A stretch of DNA of 64,000 bases from Marinobacterium stanieri (GCF_900155945.1 NZ_FTMN01000005.1:248001-312000); one strand, 5' to 3'; shown: positions 18,659 to 27,743, counted from the first letter of the stretch. Notes: generated by a model from the letters alone, not told the origin. Program-made: numbers and translations.

Positions 18659-19144
18659 TCAGTCCCGCAACGGAACGATAAGCACAGGAATGTCTGTCTG
18701 GTGAATGGCTTTTTGGGTTGTTGAGCCCAGGAAAATGCGGGATGCGGCAGAGCCGCCGCGGTCCCCCATCACAATCAGATCGGCCTGCCGTTCCCTGGCC
18801 ACTTTTACGATCACCTGGTCGGGTTGTCCGATTTCAACCTCGATCTCAGGGGCTTCAGCCAACTGGATCTCCGTTGGAATTTCACAGTCCATGAAGGCTG
18901 AAATGCGTTGCTGAATCTTGTTGCGATACTGGTCCATCAGCTGTTGGGTATGGTTGAACTGCGCCTGCGACAGCAGGTAGTCGTGCACCATTTCATCAGC
19001 TTCCGTGCTCAAGGGCTGGATGGCGTGCAGAAAGATAATGTGAGCGTTGTGTTTAACCGCCTGCTCAACAGCCATGCGAAACGCCGGGCGGCTGCCTTCG
19101 GTAATATCCGATGCGTAGATGATGGTTTTTACAGTCGGCAGCAT
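18659..19144 (-). CDS. Universal stress protein, UspA family
   Basis: A 161-residue single-domain Usp protein. The ATP-binding pattern G-x2-G-x9-G-(S/T) is seen near the C-terminus (MGDRGGSAASRIFLGSTT, about residues 127-144), so this is likely an ATP-binding type. UspA proteins often accompany TRAP or Tct transporters. It reads in the same direction as tctCBA, immediately upstream, and may be the first gene of that operon. Confidence 0.85.
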   Translation of the reverse strand: MLPTVKTIIYASDITEGSRPAFRMAVEQAVKHNAHIIFLHAIQPLSTEADEMVHDYLLSQAQFNHTQQLMDQYRNKIQQRISAFMDCEIPTEIQLAEAPEIEVEIGQPDQVIVKVARERQADLIVMGDRGGSAASRIFLGSTTQKAIHQTDIPVLIVPLRD

Positions 19145-19242
19145 GGCATTCAGCCCTCTTGGTACTTGGATTCAGCTTGATTACACATTCATTGCAGTTG
19201 CCCGGATATCGACCAGATGGTTGATACCCGGCATGCGCTGTT

Positions 19243-20535
19243 TCATAACCGCCCGAACCGGTAGGGCGTCGGGTCGATCAGGGGAGCATCCCCCGCGACC
19301 AGGTCCGCTGCCAGCTGGCCGGCAGCCGGTCCGGTACCAAAGCCGTGCCCGGAGAAGCCGGTGGCGATGGTCAGGCCAGGGATCGATTCAATGTGGTCGA
19401 TCACCGGGTTGGAATCCGGGGTCACATCCAGCAAACCCGCCCAGGCTTCTTCAATTTGTGCTTCATCGAACGCCGGCCAGGCTGCCTTGAGGTTGTTCAG
19501 GGCGTCCTGATTCAGGCGCATGTTGGGTGCAGGGTCATTGGTGCGCACCTGCTCAAACGGCGTCACCTGGGTCGATTTCCAGCGGCGCTTCATCGCCAGG
19601 TCGCGGAAGAAGGGTTTGCCAAAGCCGATGTTGAGGAAACTGCGCTGGGTACGCAGCTGATCGAGATAACGGTGGCCCACCAGCAGGTGATCAAGCATGA
19701 AGGGCGCATCCAGCTTACCGCGCTGGGTAATAATGTAGCCGCCATCCTGGTGTTTGCGGAAGGAGAAGTTCGGTCCGCCAACCGCTGTATCGGTCGGGCC
19801 TTGCATGGGTTTGGTGCGCAGCACCGAACAGATCAGCGGCAGGGTCGGCAGGGACACACCCAGATTGCCGAGGAAACGGCGCGACCAGGCACCGCCTGCC
19901 AGCAGCACCTGCTCGCACTTGATTTCGCCCTTCTCGGTCACGACGCCTGACACCTTGCCGCCAGAGCGGGACAGGGTACGCACGGCGCAGTGCTGAATCA
20001 GCGTGGCGCCTTTTTTGACGGCGGCCTCTGCCATGGCGCTGGTGGCCAGGGCCGGTTCGGCGTAACCATCAGACGGGGTATGAATGCCGCCAACCCAGTC
20101 GCCCTTGCCACCGGGAACCAGACGGTCAATCTCCGTCGGGGACAGCAGTTTGGAATCCAGTGACAGTGGCGCGACCGACTTGTGCCAGTCCTCATGCATG
20201 GCCATCTGTTCCTCGGTTTTGGCCAGGAACAGGATGCCGGCTTCACGGTAGCCGACGCTGCGGCCGACGCGCTCTGGCATATCTTTCCATAGCCGGTCGG
20301 CGGCCTGTGCCATGGGCACATCCGCTGCATGACGGCTGGTTTTGCGAATCCAGCCAAGGTTGCGAGATGACTGTTCACCGGCAATGTGTCCCTTTTCCAG
20401 CAATACCACCGGGATATTGCGTTCCGCCAGGGACAGGGCAGCCGCGACGCCAACGATGCCGCCGCCAATCACCACTACCTGGGTGGAGGAGGGGAGCTCA
20501 TCAGCGGTCACAACGGGTTCCAGTTTCTTGGTCAT
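19243..20535 (-). CDS. FAD-dependent amine/D-amino-acid oxidoreductase (DadA/glycine-oxidase family)
   Basis: A 430-residue DAO-family flavoprotein. The N-terminal FAD-binding motif is VVVIGGGIVGVAAALSLAE (about residues 20-38), and the C-terminal FAD segment is TIATGFSGHGFGTGPAAG (about 394). The ATG at 20535 is preferred to a start 35 codons upstream because it follows AAGGAAAA and gives the normal distance to the FAD motif. Enzymes of this family oxidise a C-N bond in amino acids or N-methyl amines. The following neighbours encode a Rid-family protein and an ornithine cyclodeaminase-like protein, so an imine or enamine intermediate is plausible. Confidence 0.8.
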   Translation of the reverse strand: MTKKLEPVVTADELPSSTQVVVIGGGIVGVAAALSLAERNIPVVLLEKGHIAGEQSSRNLGWIRKTSRHAADVPMAQAADRLWKDMPERVGRSVGYREAGILFLAKTEEQMAMHEDWHKSVAPLSLDSKLLSPTEIDRLVPGGKGDWVGGIHTPSDGYAEPALATSAMAEAAVKKGATLIQHCAVRTLSRSGGKVSGVVTEKGEIKCEQVLLAGGAWSRRFLGNLGVSLPTLPLICSVLRTKPMQGPTDTAVGGPNFSFRKHQDGGYIITQRGKLDAPFMLDHLLVGHRYLDQLRTQRSFLNIGFGKPFFRDLAMKRRWKSTQVTPFEQVRTNDPAPNMRLNQDALNNLKAAWPAFDEAQIEEAWAGLLDVTPDSNPVIDHIESIPGLTIATGFSGHGFGTGPAAGQLAADLVAGDAPLIDPTPYRFGRL

Positions 20536-20593
20536 ATCAGTTTTCCTTGGCTGTGGTAGCGGAGCCGGGTCGTCGGCCCCGCTCCAAAGCGAT

Positions 20594-21016
20594 TTATTGC
20601 GCGATGGTGATCTCTTCAACGTCAGCGTCTGCTGCGCCACGGTAAGCCGTGACTTCCAGCTCGACCTTGTAGACGGTTGAGCCCAGCGGCGGGCAGGTCA
20701 CGGTAGTGGCCGGATTCACGCCACGGAATTTGGTGCCGATGAACTCCATCACCTTGGGGGTGTCTTCCGGGTTCTGGATAAACACGCGGGACATGACAAC
20801 GTCGGCCAGTGATGAATCAACTGCGGCCAGTGCACGCTCGATGTTCTTGAATACCTGTTCGGTCTGCTCGATCACGTCTTCCGGAATTTCCTGAGTATCC
20901 GGGTTACGGCCAGCGGTGTTGGATACATTGATCCAGTTATCCACGGCCACTACGCGGGAGTAGCTGGCGATCTCTTCAAACTTGGAACCGGTTTTTACTT
21001 TTACAATCTTGGTCAT
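20594..21016 (-). CDS. Rid-family protein without the RidA active-site arginine
   Basis: A 140-residue RidA/YjgF-family protein. Canonical RidA enzymes hydrolyse enamines and imines using an Arg in a PAR(S/T) segment. Here the matching segment is NPATTVTCPP (about residues 101-110), so the Arg is Thr104. That places it among the Rid subfamilies that lack classical deaminase activity or act on other substrates. It lies between an FAD oxidoreductase and an ornithine cyclodeaminase-like gene on the same strand, with 58- and 74-base gaps, and probably belongs to the same operon. Confidence 0.85.
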   Translation of the reverse strand: MTKIVKVKTGSKFEEIASYSRVVAVDNWINVSNTAGRNPDTQEIPEDVIEQTEQVFKNIERALAAVDSSLADVVMSRVFIQNPEDTPKVMEFIGTKFRGVNPATTVTCPPLGSTVYKVELEVTAYRGAADADVEEITIAQ

Positions 21017-21090
21017 GGCTATAACTCTGATAAATGTGGGGGGCAGAGCGGGCCGGCCGTGTTGGAGCGGCCCACAGAATAAGATTCAAA

Positions 21091-22230
21091 TCAGCGCAGT
21101 GCCGGGGTATCCCAGAGGTTCAGCTTGACGCCAATCCCTTTCTCCAGCGCGTTCTGGTAGATGCGGGTGGCCCAGGCCACGTCTTCCACCGGCATGCCGC
21201 CAACCGACATGATGATGATCTCGTCATCGTTCTGACGCGCCGGGGTGTCGCCGGCGACGATAGCGCCCAGGTCTTCCAGCTCATCCTTGGACATGAGTCC
21301 GTCTGCGATCATGTCCATGAAGCGCATGCCGATAAGCGGAATCACGTTGTGAGCCGGCTTGGGTACTTCTTCATACCAGGCTTCGTACAGGCCGATGCTG
21401 TCCATTACCTTACGTACACCAGCGCCGCTCATGCCGTCGTCCAGCATGCAGCTGGCGGGCATGGCCAGGTACGCACCCGGTTTGACCCATTCGCGCTTGA
21501 CGATCGGGTACTTGGAGGGGTCACCCACCTCACCGGAGTTGCAGTAGGTGACGATGTCGGCATCACGGACCACGTCTTCGTCGCTGTCCACGACTTTCAC
21601 GTTGGTGATCTGCGGATACTCCTCCTTGATCCAGGCGAGGAAGCTTTCCAGGTTCGCCTTGCCACGGCCTTTTACCTTGATGGTGTCGATGTTCGGGCGC
21701 GCGGCCATGAAGGAGGCAACTGAGGTTTTACCCATCACGCCTGGGCCCAGCAGACCGATCACCTTGGCATCCTTGCGTGCCAGGTAACGTGCACCGACAC
21801 CCGGAATGGCACCGGTGCGGTAGGCGGACAGCAGGTTCGCGGACATGTACGCCAGTGGTGCGCCGGTATCGATGTCATTGAGGATGAACATCAGGATTGA
21901 ACGGGGCAGGCCCTTTTCGCGGTTGGCAATGTTGGAGCCGTACCACTTCACGCCGCAGGTCTGGAAATCACCACCGAGGTAGGCCGGCATCGCCATCAGG
22001 CGGCGGTCTGCTGTCGGTTTGGGCATGGTCGGGAAGGGCGATTCTTCCGGAAAGGTGATCATGGCACCATGGGAATCACTGTTGGGGCCGGCCATGCGGT
22101 AATCACCTTTGTGGAGCAGAACAAACATCTCCTCCATGGTATCCACGCAAGCAGACATGTCGGTCACACCCGCTTCAATCATGTCCGGCTCGGACAGGTA
22201 AATAAAATCGATCTTGGTATTTTCGGACAT
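21091..22230 (-). CDS. Ornithine cyclodeaminase/mu-crystallin family protein
   Basis: A 379-residue NAD(P)-binding protein of the ornithine cyclodeaminase/mu-crystallin superfamily. The Rossmann motif VIGLLGPGVMGKTSVASF lies near residues 151-168. A typical substrate-side segment is MPAYLGGDFQTCGVKWYGSN (about 79-98). Members range from true cyclodeaminases to imine reductases and a group named tyramine oxidase subunit B in databases; this one resembles the last group in length and in its FAD-oxidase/Rid neighbours. It is the first gene of the leftward operon, divergent from an AraC regulator. Confidence 0.75.
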   Translation of the reverse strand: MSENTKIDFIYLSEPDMIEAGVTDMSACVDTMEEMFVLLHKGDYRMAGPNSDSHGAMITFPEESPFPTMPKPTADRRLMAMPAYLGGDFQTCGVKWYGSNIANREKGLPRSILMFILNDIDTGAPLAYMSANLLSAYRTGAIPGVGARYLARKDAKVIGLLGPGVMGKTSVASFMAARPNIDTIKVKGRGKANLESFLAWIKEEYPQITNVKVVDSDEDVVRDADIVTYCNSGEVGDPSKYPIVKREWVKPGAYLAMPASCMLDDGMSGAGVRKVMDSIGLYEAWYEEVPKPAHNVIPLIGMRFMDMIADGLMSKDELEDLGAIVAGDTPARQNDDEIIIMSVGGMPVEDVAWATRIYQNALEKGIGVKLNLWDTPALR

Positions 22231-22442
22231 TGCATCACCTGTATACGTTGGGCGCTGTCCCCGATTTCGGTGCCGGTGCTCTGGAGCCCAGACGTGAAAA
22301 GTACCGGGGGGATGGCAGCTATCCTTTTCGATGCTAGCGAGCGGTTTTCAGTCCGTATTGAATTTTTGCGACAGGGATATGAAAAAATAGTTAATATATT
22401 ATTGGAACGGATATTGCTTAGTACTTTTGGAATGCGTCCAAA

Positions 22443-23312
22443 ATGGTACTTAGCATGTTAAGTGTTTCCGATGGTAACAATGTTACCGCTTCAGCCGGTA
22501 ACAAAACGGTCACAAGCTACTCAGAGCAGCCCTGGTTTGTCCTGAGTGCGGCCAGGCATTATGACCTGCATATGTCTCAGGACCCGGCAATTTCGCACTT
22601 TTACAGCTTTGAAGCCGACCAGTCTGAAGGCCTGACGTTCGCCATACCGGATGGCTGCGTCGATATCCTGTTTGACTGTGATGACGCCAGACCGGATGCC
22701 CAGGTGTGCGGCTCTCCGCTTGAAGCACGTCATGCGGTGCTCAAGCACAAGCACAGTTATTTCGGCGTGCGCTTTGCCATGGGCGTAGTCCCTGATTTTC
22801 TTGATGTTTCAGCGGAAGAGCTGGTGAATCATGAATATGGCTTGCTGGAAACGGTGCCCGGTTTTGAACCCTTCTTCGAGCAAATTGTGGGTGATTCGAC
22901 TTTTTCCAGTCAGGTTGAGTTATTCAATCGTTTTTATTCAGGGAAAATGCCCAGAAAAACCTCGGATACCACTTTAAAAGCGGTGCATGCAATTTGTCAG
23001 CAGAAAGGGGATATTCGCATCAAGGAACTGGAAAACCTGACTGGTTACAGCAGCCGTACATTGCAACGCCAGTTCCAGGCCGATATGGGCATGTCACCCA
23101 AGGCGTTCAGCCGTATTGTGCGCTGCCAGTCAGCCGTGCATGAAATAAATCATCAGAGCAGTATCGTGTTTTCCGAGTTGGCATCGGATCTTGGTTTCAG
23201 TGATCAGCCGCACTTTCTGCGTGAATTCAAAAAGCTGGTTTCGACAACGCCGATGAACTATCAGCGGCGGGTTCAACAGAGTGATTACCTGCATCGAATT
23301 CGGTATGCGTGA
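22443..23312 (+). CDS. AraC-family transcriptional regulator
   Basis: A 289-residue regulator with a C-terminal AraC helix-turn-helix pair (about residues 185-280). Segments IKELENLTGYSSRTLQRQFQ and ELASDLGFSDQPHFLREFKK are the two DNA-binding helices. The N-terminal half resembles the DUF6597-type sensor found in similar AraC proteins. Two ATGs (22443, 22455) are possible; neither has a clear ribosome site. It is divergent from the ornithine cyclodeaminase/Rid/FAD-oxidase operon across a 212-base A+T-rich gap, which makes that operon its likely target. Confidence 0.82.
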   Translation: MVLSMLSVSDGNNVTASAGNKTVTSYSEQPWFVLSAARHYDLHMSQDPAISHFYSFEADQSEGLTFAIPDGCVDILFDCDDARPDAQVCGSPLEARHAVLKHKHSYFGVRFAMGVVPDFLDVSAEELVNHEYGLLETVPGFEPFFEQIVGDSTFSSQVELFNRFYSGKMPRKTSDTTLKAVHAICQQKGDIRIKELENLTGYSSRTLQRQFQADMGMSPKAFSRIVRCQSAVHEINHQSSIVFSELASDLGFSDQPHFLREFKKLVSTTPMNYQRRVQQSDYLHRIRYA

Positions 23313-23379
23313 CCTGAAACAGGGCAAAACCTGGTATTTGGCATCATCCTGGTGCGGTTTTTCATAAAGCACATGTGTA

Positions 23380-23413
23380 AAAAAGGCCGGATATCTCAGA
23401 TATCCGGCCTTTT
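23380..23413. terminator. Bidirectional terminator between araC-type and sulfatase genes
   Basis: GGCCGGATAT (23385-23394) and ATATCCGGCC (23400-23409) form a perfect 10-bp stem with a 5-base loop, flanked by A-runs on the left and T-runs on the right. It serves both converging genes. Confidence 0.9.
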
Positions 23414-23421
23414 CGTTCAGA

Positions 23422-25110
23422 TTAATACCCGCTGACCCAGTCCGGCAGGATGATGTTGTTGTCCTGACGGTACTCTTCCCACAGAGCCAGCATCTCGGCC
23501 AGTTTCTCCGGCTCGGATGCGCTCAGGTCCTGACTTTCACCCAAGTCTGTGCTCAGGTTGAACAGCTGGACTTCACCTTCACTGTAGGGTTTGGGCACCA
23601 TGACCAGTTTCCAGTCACCCTGACGGACAAAGTACTTGCCGAACAGCTCTCCGCCCAAAACCCGGTCAGGATCTGCAGCTTCACCCTTGAGGATGGCAAC
23701 GGCGGACTGGCCGGTAATGGGTTTGACGGCCTGCCCCTTGTATTCACCCTCCGGTGCTTGAATGCCGGTCATCTCCAGCAGAGTTGGGGTAATGTCACGC
23801 ACCGATACCAGACTGTTGGTAATGGCGCCTTCCTTCAGGCCGGCAGCCTTGATGATGCCAGTGGTGCGGGTGCCGCCTTCGGTGGGGAAGCCCTTGTGCA
23901 GTTTGAATGTAGGAGCGCCTGCCCAGGCCCAGTTGGGGCCATAGAGGGTATAGGAGCCGGGGCGTCCCATCTGCTCGTAACTGAAGTCGTTGCTCTCGTC
24001 GATCACCTTGCGGATTTTCGGGAACTGGTCGGCCGGCCAGGTTTCGTCCAGATCGTGGCCTTCAGCGCCGTTGTCGGAAATGAACATGACGATGGTGTTG
24101 TCGTAGAGCCCCTGCTGCTTCAGGTAATCAAATACACGGCCGGTGTGCGCATCCATTTCATCGACCATGGCGGCATAGATTTCCATGGCACGGGCTTCAA
24201 CCTTTTGCTGCTCCGGGCTCAGGCTGTCCCAGGGCTGGCCCTTGGGTGGTCGCGGTGCGCCCTCGGCATTGGCCGGAACCAGCCCCATTTCCTTCTGTCG
24301 TGCCAGGCGGTCGGCAAAGATCTGATCGTAGCCCTGATCGTAGCGGCCACGGTATTTCTCAATGGCTTCATCAGGCGCTTGCAGTGGCCAGTGGGGTGCG
24401 GTGTAGCTGAGCATGCCAAAGAAGGGCGCGCCGTTCTCGCGGTCCGACTCGATATATTCGATCATCTTGTCAGCGTAGAACTGGGACGAGTATTTGAAGC
24501 TGTCCGGCAGTTGGGTCAGCAACTGGCCATCTTCCACATAGGGGGCCTTGGCATCCGGTGTGGGTGCGTAGGCCGGTCGCATGTCAGGCCAATGGCTGGC
24601 GCCACCGACCAGCAGGCTGAAGGAGTGCTCAAAGCCGCGGGCATCTGGCGTTGTGCCTTCGCCGCGCCCCAGGTGCCACTTGCCGGACAGGTAGGTGTTG
24701 TAGCCCGCGTCCTGCAGCAGCTTGGTCACGGGGACCGCGCTGTCATTCAGATAGCCCTCATAGCCGGGTTTGCCCTGCTGGTTGGGGGCCGTTTCTTCAG
24801 CCATGTTGCCAAGGCCCACCTGGTGCGGGTCCAGGCCTGTCAGCAATGCCGCTCGGGTGGGGGAACAGGCGGGTTCGGCATGGAAGTTGGTCATGCGCAC
24901 GCCTTCGCTGGCGAGTGCATCCAGATGAGGGGTTTCGATTTCACCGCCGTAGCTGCCCAAATCGGCAAAGCCCATATCGTCAGCGACGATGAGCAGAATA
25001 TTGGGACGTTCGGGGTCGGTTGATGCAGCAAACGCAGTGCTGCAAGTCACGGCTGTTGCCAGCGCAATAGAAGTTGCCAGCGCCTGCTTGCCAAAGGAGG
25101 TCGGTTTCAT
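23422..25110 (-). CDS. Secreted arylsulfatase (type I, formylglycine-dependent)
   Basis: A 562-residue sulfatase. The ATG at 25110 begins a signal peptide (MKPTSFGKQA plus a hydrophobic stretch, cleavage near Ala29), so the enzyme is periplasmic. The activation motif is CSPTR at residues 82-86; Cys82 would be converted to formylglycine. The metal-binding start of the domain, NILLIVADDMGFADLG, is at about 37-52, and a GKWHLG motif follows later. The order matches AtsA-type arylsulfatases. No sulfatase-maturing enzyme is encoded nearby. An IclR-type operator lies at 25207-25225 upstream, and the IclR gene itself is next. Confidence 0.87.
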   Translation of the reverse strand: MKPTSFGKQALATSIALATAVTCSTAFAASTDPERPNILLIVADDMGFADLGSYGGEIETPHLDALASEGVRMTNFHAEPACSPTRAALLTGLDPHQVGLGNMAEETAPNQQGKPGYEGYLNDSAVPVTKLLQDAGYNTYLSGKWHLGRGEGTTPDARGFEHSFSLLVGGASHWPDMRPAYAPTPDAKAPYVEDGQLLTQLPDSFKYSSQFYADKMIEYIESDRENGAPFFGMLSYTAPHWPLQAPDEAIEKYRGRYDQGYDQIFADRLARQKEMGLVPANAEGAPRPPKGQPWDSLSPEQQKVEARAMEIYAAMVDEMDAHTGRVFDYLKQQGLYDNTIVMFISDNGAEGHDLDETWPADQFPKIRKVIDESNDFSYEQMGRPGSYTLYGPNWAWAGAPTFKLHKGFPTEGGTRTTGIIKAAGLKEGAITNSLVSVRDITPTLLEMTGIQAPEGEYKGQAVKPITGQSAVAILKGEAADPDRVLGGELFGKYFVRQGDWKLVMVPKPYSEGEVQLFNLSTDLGESQDLSASEPEKLAEMLALWEEYRQDNNIILPDWVSGY

Positions 25111-25206
25111 GGGTCGAGATCCTGCCAGTCTTTTTGTCGTTATGAGTGCCGGGGGTCGCTTTAGGATAGTCAATCTAAATGGGGGAGCAGCGAGGGGTAA
25201 ACTATG

Positions 25207-25225
25207 GTTTTCACAGAGTGAAAAC
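25207..25225. promoter_or_regulatory. Palindromic operator, probable IclR site, upstream of the sulfatase
   Basis: A perfect 8-3-8 palindrome, GTTTTCAC-AGA-GTGAAAAC, 97 bases upstream of the sulfatase start. Close relatives occur at 26279-26307 and 26344-26362 in front of the iclR-type and porin genes, which argues that it is bound by the IclR protein encoded at 25259-26056. Confidence 0.7.
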
Positions 25226-25258
25226 TTTTGGTGAAACCAGGAGGGAGAGTGCTTGTTT

Positions 25259-26056
25259 TCAGTAGAGTTCATGTGTGAGCAAACGCTGGGCGATGGCGTC
25301 GGCGGCAGCTCTCAGCGCGGGCAGAAACACCTCTTCAAGTTGCTCTGGTTGTACCAGTTCTTCAATCCATGTCAGGTTCAGGCAAGCTTGGACTTCCTGC
25401 ATGACAATAATGGGTATGGCAACAACATTAACCTCATAGCTGTTACTGTCATCCGGTCCGCCAAAGTAATTCCGGTCACGCTCGGCGTAGCCTTGTCGGC
25501 GGGTCTCCTCCAGTATCTTTTGTACCCACACCTCATCGTGCGCCAAGTTGGCATCAGGTCCTTCCTCCCGCTGTAGACGTTGCAGGATGACCTTGCAGTC
25601 ATTCGGGTGACTCCAGGCCAGGTAGGCGCGACCGGTGGCTGATTGCAGCATGTATGGTTGATAGCCCATGAACCCCTGTGGCAAAAACAGGGGAGACTGG
25701 CGACGTGTGGTTTCGATAATTTCCATACGTTTGCCGTTGTAAATCATCAAGTCGGACGGCCAATGCAGCTTCTTCTGCAGTGCTTCCAGTATGGGTGAAG
25801 CCAGCTGCGCCAAGCTGTTTTCTGGGCGAATGTGTGTGCCCATTTCACGTAGCTGAAAGGTCAGGCGATAGCAGCCGTCACCAAGGCTGCGGTAAACCCA
25901 GCCTGCATCCATGAGAGTGGCCAGAATACGCAGCAGGGTTGCACGGTCCAGCTCGGTTAGCTGGTGCAGTTGATGCAGGCTGAGTGCTCGGTCAGCGTGG
26001 TTCAAGGTTTCAATTACGTTGAGAGCGCGTGTAAGTGAGCGGATCTGTTTTGTCAT
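25259..26056 (-). CDS. IclR-family transcriptional regulator
   Basis: A 265-residue regulator with an N-terminal winged helix-turn-helix (about residues 6-60; LHQLHQLTELDRATLLRIL) and a C-terminal effector domain (about 80-260). IclR proteins sense small aromatic or organic acids. The gene lies between the sulfatase and the OprD-like porin, and its own upstream region contains two palindromes like the one before the sulfatase, suggesting autoregulation and control of both neighbours. A natural reading is uptake by the porin and periplasmic desulfation of an organic sulfate. A remnant of a second IclR gene lies at 27744-27935. Confidence 0.87.
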   Translation of the reverse strand: MTKQIRSLTRALNVIETLNHADRALSLHQLHQLTELDRATLLRILATLMDAGWVYRSLGDGCYRLTFQLREMGTHIRPENSLAQLASPILEALQKKLHWPSDLMIYNGKRMEIIETTRRQSPLFLPQGFMGYQPYMLQSATGRAYLAWSHPNDCKVILQRLQREEGPDANLAHDEVWVQKILEETRRQGYAERDRNYFGGPDDSNSYEVNVVAIPIIVMQEVQACLNLTWIEELVQPEQLEEVFLPALRAAADAIAQRLLTHELY

Positions 26057-26278
26057 GGTCGGCCGGTTAATTCAGTGGCTGTGTTGGGATGTTGCTGGGG
26101 GCCTGCAAGGAATGCGATAACACAAGGTTAGCTGATCTACTTGCCTCAGTGTTAGTGCAGGGCGGTTACCACGCTCTGATGCCAGGCATTGGGTTCCGTA
26201 CACTGTGTACTAACCTGCCGGTGCCCGCTCCCGCGTTAAAAAGAGTCGAAGAAATTTGTAAAAAGTCTGTTTGTGAAA
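26057..26278. other. Upstream region of the IclR gene, no gene seen
   Basis: No coding region is supported here. The 418-base gap between the iclR-type and porin genes contains the two operators listed at 26279-26307 and 26344-26362 in its right half; the left part holds nothing I recognise. Confidence 0.5.
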
Positions 26279-26307
26279 GTGAAAATGTGATTTTCACACT
26301 CTGAAAA
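26279..26307. promoter_or_regulatory. Overlapping palindromes, probable IclR operator in front of iclR
   Basis: GTGAAAAT-GTG-ATTTTCAC (26279-26297) is a perfect 8-3-8 palindrome. Overlapping it, TTTTCAC-ACT-CTGAAAA (26291-26307) matches the 25207 site with one change. The three half-sites in a row suggest cooperative binding. Confidence 0.65.
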
Positions 26308-26343
26308 ATACGGATAAATCCTGACAGGTTTAAAGAAACTAAG

Positions 26344-26362
26344 GTTTTTACAGAATGAAAAC
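26344..26362. promoter_or_regulatory. Probable IclR operator in front of the OprD-like porin
   Basis: GTTTTTAC-AGA-ATGAAAAC matches the 25207 palindrome with two changes, keeping the AGA centre. It is embedded in a longer inverted repeat (AAGGTTTT at 26341-26348 with AAAACCTT at 26358-26365). The porin start is 112 bases downstream. Confidence 0.65.
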
Positions 26363-26474
26363 CTTAGTTGCCCCGTTCATGTTTTTGTAATCATATTCCA
26401 GCCAGTTACCTGTCGTTTATATGCGGACAGGCGCTGTACTAATTATAAAAAACGGTTACCAGGAGTATTTAGTA

Positions 26475-27677
26475 ATGAATAGGGCTCGATTCATCGGTTA
26501 TTTCATGCTGGCTGCGTTGAGCGGCTTGGCTAATTCACAGGTGTATGCGGAAGACAACCTCTCTTTGACCTTCCGTACCCACTATGGGCAGGTGGATCGA
26601 CACTTTGGACCGGAAGACAGCGAGGAGATGAGCTTTGCCACCCGGCTTGATTATGTGTCGGATTACTATTTGGATCGTATCGGTTTTGACGCTTCTATCT
26701 ATGCCGTTGCCAAGCTGTATGCGGACAAGAACACAGCAGGTCTGCCACTGCTGGATGAGGACGGGAAAGGCTTCACCAAAATCGGTCAGGCCAATATCAA
26801 ATGGAAGCCGACGGACGAACTCGAGTTGCGCTTGGGCCGTATGCGGATCATTTCGCCGTTGATGACCGATACCGATGGCCGTTCCGAGCCGAGTACGCGT
26901 GAAGCATTCAAGGCGGATTTCCAGGTTGGTGGCGCCAAGCTTTATGGCATCTACAGTACGGGTGTGGCCACGACTGGGCAGGACAGTTTTGGCAGCTATA
27001 CCGAGGGTGATGATGGTGTGGTGATTCTGGGTGGACGCTACCGTTTCAGCAATGGACTGGGTGTTCACCTGGCGCATGGTCAGTTGAAAGATGCAAAACG
27101 CCAGACATTTGTGAACGCGTCCTACGGCATCCCTGTTGGTGACGACAAGCTGTCTTTCGATCTGTATCACTATATGGCGAAGGGTATCGGGGACCAATCC
27201 AACCTGGCGGATGCTACCGGGTCGGATGGTGACCTGGATACCTACCTGAGTAGTCTGGCCGTCAGCTATACGCATAAAGACCTGACCTACTCAGCGGCTT
27301 ATCAGCGCGTCGGTGATGACCTCTATGAACCCAGCTGGGATGGTTTTAATAACGACAGATCTGTGCTCTGGACCAACAACTCCGTGCAGATTCTTGATTT
27401 TTACAACCCCCATGAAGAGTCTCTGCAGCTGCGCGTGGACTACGCGCCTGCCGTTGTTCCGGGGCTGACGCTTATGACCCGATATACCGAGGGTGATTAT
27501 AAAGCGGCTGGCGAAACGCTGGAGGACAAGGAGTTCAACCTGGAAGCGATGTATGAACTTCAACAGGGCTGGGCGAAAGGTCTGTCGCTGCAACTGCGCT
27601 ATGCTGACGTGACCATTGGTGGTGTTGGCGACTTGGAGGATATGCGTCTGATCGCCCAGTACAAGCTGGTCCTGTAA
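26475..27677 (+). CDS. OprD-family outer-membrane porin
   Basis: A 400-residue barrel protein with a signal peptide (MNRARFIGYF, hydrophobic stretch, cleavage after Val-Tyr-Ala near residue 26). The ATG at 26475 follows AGGAG at 26461-26465. The family pattern is seen: an early LTFRTHYGQVDR strand, the ELRLGRMRIISPLM segment (about 118), and a C-terminal strand LIAQYKLVL. OprD-type channels take up small substrates such as amino acids or aromatic acids. Its promoter carries the palindrome shared with the sulfatase and the IclR gene. Confidence 0.82.
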   Translation: MNRARFIGYFMLAALSGLANSQVYAEDNLSLTFRTHYGQVDRHFGPEDSEEMSFATRLDYVSDYYLDRIGFDASIYAVAKLYADKNTAGLPLLDEDGKGFTKIGQANIKWKPTDELELRLGRMRIISPLMTDTDGRSEPSTREAFKADFQVGGAKLYGIYSTGVATTGQDSFGSYTEGDDGVVILGGRYRFSNGLGVHLAHGQLKDAKRQTFVNASYGIPVGDDKLSFDLYHYMAKGIGDQSNLADATGSDGDLDTYLSSLAVSYTHKDLTYSAAYQRVGDDLYEPSWDGFNNDRSVLWTNNSVQILDFYNPHEESLQLRVDYAPAVVPGLTLMTRYTEGDYKAAGETLEDKEFNLEAMYELQQGWAKGLSLQLRYADVTIGGVGDLEDMRLIAQYKLVL

Positions 27678-27707
27678 CCACCGGGCGATGTTGTTAACCT
27701 CATACAA

Positions 27708-27730
27708 GGGCGCCAACTGGCGCCCTTTTT
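27708..27730 (+). terminator. Intrinsic terminator after the OprD-like porin
   Basis: GGGCGCCA and TGGCGCCC form a tight stem with a very short loop, followed by TTTTT. Ends given to within a base or two. Confidence 0.85.
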
Positions 27731-27743
27731 GGTGGGGCTTCAC

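Noticed and set aside
22403-22418. Sigma-54-like sequence TGGAAC-N5-TTGCT before the AraC gene
   Set aside because: The -24 part deviates from consensus and the start codon is only about 25 bases after the -12 box, too close for a leader with a ribosome site; no flanking palindrome as in the other four promoters.
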